Assembly (NCBI GenBank): GCA_030066215.1
Contig: JASJCA010000003.1
Location: 42,354 to 106,353, forward strand
DNA length: 64,000 nucleotides
Direction of reading: 5' to 3'
Origin: Rhodobacter sp.
Lineage (GTDB): Bacteria > Pseudomonadota > Alphaproteobacteria > Rhodobacterales > Rhodobacteraceae
Shown piece after piece: positions 61,613 to 64,000 of the stretch. Under the pieces are notes generated by a model that did not search any database, had not been told where the DNA came from, and saw nothing but the letters and a program-made list of their open reading frames with translations. Position 1 is the first letter of the stretch; the number at the start of each line of letters is the position of its first letter. The position numbers and the translations under genes were made by a program.

Positions 61613-63820
61613 TCACACTCGGCCAAGCGCCTCGCGGACCGCCTTGGACAATTGCGCCTTCCGAAACGGTTTCTGCAAAATGGGCGCTGACGGGATCGGG
61701 GTGTCGCCGTTCCGAAACGCTTCGCGGGTATAGCCGGACATGAAGACGATCGGCATCTCCGGTTGGGTCGCCTTCAGCTCTTCTGCAAGAGCGGGCCCAC
61801 TGACCCCGCCCGGCAGGACGACGTCACTAAGCAGCAAATCGATGTCAGGCACCGATTTGACGACCTCCCGCGCCTGCGCGGCCGTTGCTGCAGTCAGGAC
61901 GTCATAATTGAGCGTCCTCAGCATCTTCACCACCGCGTCCCGCAAATCCCCATCATCCTCGACGACCAAAATGCGCTCGCCCCGGCCCTTGGCAGGACCG
62001 TTCGGCGAATGAGCGAGGTCGACGGGTGTTTCTGCGTCGAGGTATCTGGGAAGAAAAAGCTGAACAGTGGTGCCGGTGTCGACAATGCTGTTCAGCCGGA
62101 CATGCCCGCCAGATTGCCGGACGAAGCCATAGACCATGCTGAGCCCAAGCCCCGTGCCTTGCCCGACTTCCTTGGTGGTAAAAAATGGATCGAAGGCCCG
62201 CGCGCGCACCGGCTTTTCCATACCGGTGCCGGTATCCTGGCACGTGATGACCACGTAATCGCCCGGCGCCAGTTCGCCGATTTCGGGCCCATCCGAGGTC
62301 CGGGCCTCTTCCAGCCGTGTGTTCCGCACGCCAAGGGTCAGGACACCGCCCTGACGCATCGCGTCTCGCGCATTGATCGCCAGGTTGAGAATCGCGTTTT
62401 CCAGTTGTCCGGGGTCGACCCGGGTCGTCCAGATATCGCGATCCGTCCGCACCCTGACCTCAACGGTTTCGCCAAGCGAACGCCGCAACAGGCCAGTCAT
62501 ACCGTGGATCAAACCGTCGACCGAAACCGAGCTGGGGCGCAGGGTTTGCTTGCGGGAAAAGGCCAGCAGACGCTGGGTGAGCTCGCCGCCACGTTCCGCC
62601 GCTTTGATCGACTCTCGCACCAAGTCGAGCTGCGGGTTGTCGATCGGCAGGTTGTCTTCGACCAGTTCCAGACTGCCCATGATCACGGCCAGAAGATTGT
62701 TGAAGTCATGCGCAACGCCGCCGGCAATCTGCCCTAGGGCTTCAAGTCTTTGGGCATGTTGAAGCTGTTCCTGCACGGCGCGGAGGTCCGAGGTGTCGGT
62801 TTCGATGGTGCCGATGATCGACAGCGCGCCGGTGCCGTCCAAGACCGGGAATTTGTGAATGAAGGCGCGGCGGTGGCTGCCATCGGCCAGTGGAATGTCC
62901 ATCTCCAGCGTGACCGGCGCACGGGTCTCGCGAACCTGCTGCTCCATCTCGGTGACTTCCTCGACATGCACCGCGGGTACGAGGTTTTCCATCCGCTTGT
63001 CGCCGAGATTCGAGCCATCCGGATTGAACCAGTCGTTGAAGGTCTGGTTCACCACCATATAGCGCCCGTCTGGGGTCTTCAGCGACACGGCGGCCGGCAT
63101 CTGATCGATGGTAATCCGGAACAGGCGTTCGCTCTGCCGCGCCTCTTCTTCGGCCCTTTTGCGTTCGGTGATGTCCTGTCCGGTTCCGCGATAGCCCAGA
63201 AACCGCCCGGATGCGTCGAAGACCGGTCGTGCGCTGGAAGAGACCCAAACGAGCTTGCCGTCAGGGCGCACGCGGCTGTATTCGAAGCCCTCGAACGGTC
63301 GCCGCGCCGCGATGTCGGCGCGGTTTTTTTGCCAGATCGCCTCTGGGATGCCGGGAATTCGCGCCTCTTCGCGGTTTTGCCCCAACAGCGTCGCCGGGTC
63401 GATGCCAGTGACCTCTTGAAACCGGTTGGAGAAGTAGGTGAAGCGGATCTCGGCGTCGGTCTCCCACATGAAGTCCGAGGCTGTCTCTGCGAAATACCGG
63501 AACCGCTCTTCCGCGGCTTGCAAGTTGGTCCAGAGATGCTGGCGCTCGCGGTTGCGCAAAACGATCAGACCGGGAGCGAGAACAGCCAAGGCGTCGATCA
63601 AAAGCGTGACGGCGATCGGACCCGTCGCGCTCGGCGTGGCGCCACCCGCGTCCGGGACAATCAGCGGCACGCCCGCGTCGACGATCAGCAAAGCAATGAG
63701 GCCGGCCAAGGCGCCGAGGCGCCAGTCCCGCGTCCGATGGAGCAGAACCAGCGTCAGCCCGAGGCCCAGAAGCCGGCAGAGTATCGAGAGCGAGAGGAGA
63801 ATTCCGGCACCTGCACCCAA
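61613..63820 (-). CDS. Membrane-associated PAS hybrid sensor histidine kinase
   Basis: The best start is TTG 63820 (residues GAGAGILLSLSILCRLLG); no ATG is near. The 735 residues begin with about three hydrophobic spans (to residue 92). Two PAS domains follow (FRYFAETASDFMWETDAEIR near residue 106; FRITIDQMPAAVSLKTPDGR near residue 230). The phosphoacceptor His is in GGVAHDFNNLLAVIMGSLEL near residue 366, of the HDFNN class. The ATP-binding motifs are NLAINARDAMRQGG and GTGLGLSMVYGFVRQSGG, and a C-terminal receiver carries the Asp in LLLSDVVLPG. Input signal unknown. It is 175 bp upstream of the response regulator, so they may be linked. Confidence 0.9.
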   Translation of the reverse strand: MGAGAGILLSLSILCRLLGLGLTLVLLHRTRDWRLGALAGLIALLIVDAGVPLIVPDAGGATPSATGPIAVTLLIDALAVLAPGLIVLRNRERQHLWTNLQAAEERFRYFAETASDFMWETDAEIRFTYFSNRFQEVTGIDPATLLGQNREEARIPGIPEAIWQKNRADIAARRPFEGFEYSRVRPDGKLVWVSSSARPVFDASGRFLGYRGTGQDITERKRAEEEARQSERLFRITIDQMPAAVSLKTPDGRYMVVNQTFNDWFNPDGSNLGDKRMENLVPAVHVEEVTEMEQQVRETRAPVTLEMDIPLADGSHRRAFIHKFPVLDGTGALSIIGTIETDTSDLRAVQEQLQHAQRLEALGQIAGGVAHDFNNLLAVIMGSLELVEDNLPIDNPQLDLVRESIKAAERGGELTQRLLAFSRKQTLRPSSVSVDGLIHGMTGLLRRSLGETVEVRVRTDRDIWTTRVDPGQLENAILNLAINARDAMRQGGVLTLGVRNTRLEEARTSDGPEIGELAPGDYVVITCQDTGTGMEKPVRARAFDPFFTTKEVGQGTGLGLSMVYGFVRQSGGHVRLNSIVDTGTTVQLFLPRYLDAETPVDLAHSPNGPAKGRGERILVVEDDGDLRDAVVKMLRTLNYDVLTAATAAQAREVVKSVPDIDLLLSDVVLPGGVSGPALAEELKATQPEMPIVFMSGYTREAFRNGDTPIPSAPILQKPFRKAQLSKAVREALGRV

Positions 63821-63926
63821 TTAGTCGCAACGCCGCGATTATCGTCCTTTGGTTAAATCAAGGCTAGGGCCTGTCGCCTGGGTTGTGTGGGTTTGGGCTG
63901 GCATGGCGCTGATCATTTCGTGAGAC

Positions 63927-64000
63927 GCCGGGCCCATCGCCGACCCGCGGGGTGGCGAGCTGACCTCTCTTCGGCAGCGCTTTATGGCTGTCGAGTCCGT
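63927..64000 (-). repeat. Dispersed structured repeat, copy 6, cut by the right edge
   Basis: Seventy-four bases of the 3' half, inverted relative to copies 1 to 3. It has CCGGGCCC on the plus strand, as in copy 4, and TTTATGGCTGTCGAGTCCGT, the complement of the core. The rest is outside the window. Confidence 0.8.

Noticed and set aside
18191..64000. Dispersed repeat as a CRISPR or integron array
   Set aside because: Copies are far apart, about 172 bp, in both orientations and without spacers; no GTTRRRY core, integrase or cas gene is present.

Overview
The window looks like a chromosomal segment of a high-GC marine alphaproteobacterium, most likely Rhodobacteraceae (Roseobacter-like). The grounds are gene content: taurine dissimilation by Tpa/Xsc/Pta, paired FAD-GcvT demethylating dehydrogenases, an oxygen-dependent phenylacetate pathway and a NosP/NahK-type signalling operon. 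Long antisense open frames are also typical of high-GC genomes. I saw no rRNA, tRNA, transposase, integrase or CRISPR array.

Layout. (1) 1-14108: seven minus-strand genes of unknown function. They include a giant protein (more than 2,354 residues, running off the left edge) with about 16 LysM-like repeats, a 1,112-residue beta-rich protein, a 404-residue protein, a 160-residue protein and three small beta-rich proteins sharing a motif. None has a recognisable signal peptide. This is the best candidate for an undescribed system. (2) 14245-19702: sugar-acid type catabolism (TIM-barrel isomerase, beta-hydroxyacid dehydrogenase, Gfo/Idh/MocA oxidoreductase, a divergent PanB-like enzyme, an FAD oxidoreductase). 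(3) 19866-26569: a secreted VWA protein with five tandem repeats, an MFS transporter, a PaaX-type regulator divergent from a hotdog thioesterase, and an orphan exported protein. (4) 27078-34000: a regulator followed by two FAD-GcvT dehydrogenases, a homocysteine S-methyltransferase and a flavin/PLP-oxidase-like protein, consistent with stepwise demethylation of a methylated amine such as glycine betaine. (5) 34477-41814: citrate synthase, Pta, AckA, Xsc, an acetyltransferase and Tpa, a taurine-to-acetyl-CoA/acetate hub. (6) 42221-49674: paaABCDE, paaK-paaI and paaZ for phenylacetate. (7) 49763-52471: a P-type ATPase closely resembling animal Na,K-ATPase in its ion-site motifs. (8) 52716-56961: 2-aminoethylphosphonate synthesis (fused nucleotidyltransferase/PEP mutase, phosphonopyruvate decarboxylase, aminotransferase) and a class I amidotransferase. 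(9) 57338-63820: sensor kinase, response regulator, FIST-domain NosP-like sensor and NahK-like kinase.

A dispersed repeat of about 172 bp occurs six times (five complete, one cut by the right edge), always between genes. It has three mutually complementary arms that change together between copies, so it behaves like a structured RNA or DNA element. Several shorter palindromes and repeats lie between genes and are listed separately. Coordinates of starts were chosen by in-frame start codon, Shine-Dalgarno-like sequence and operon spacing.
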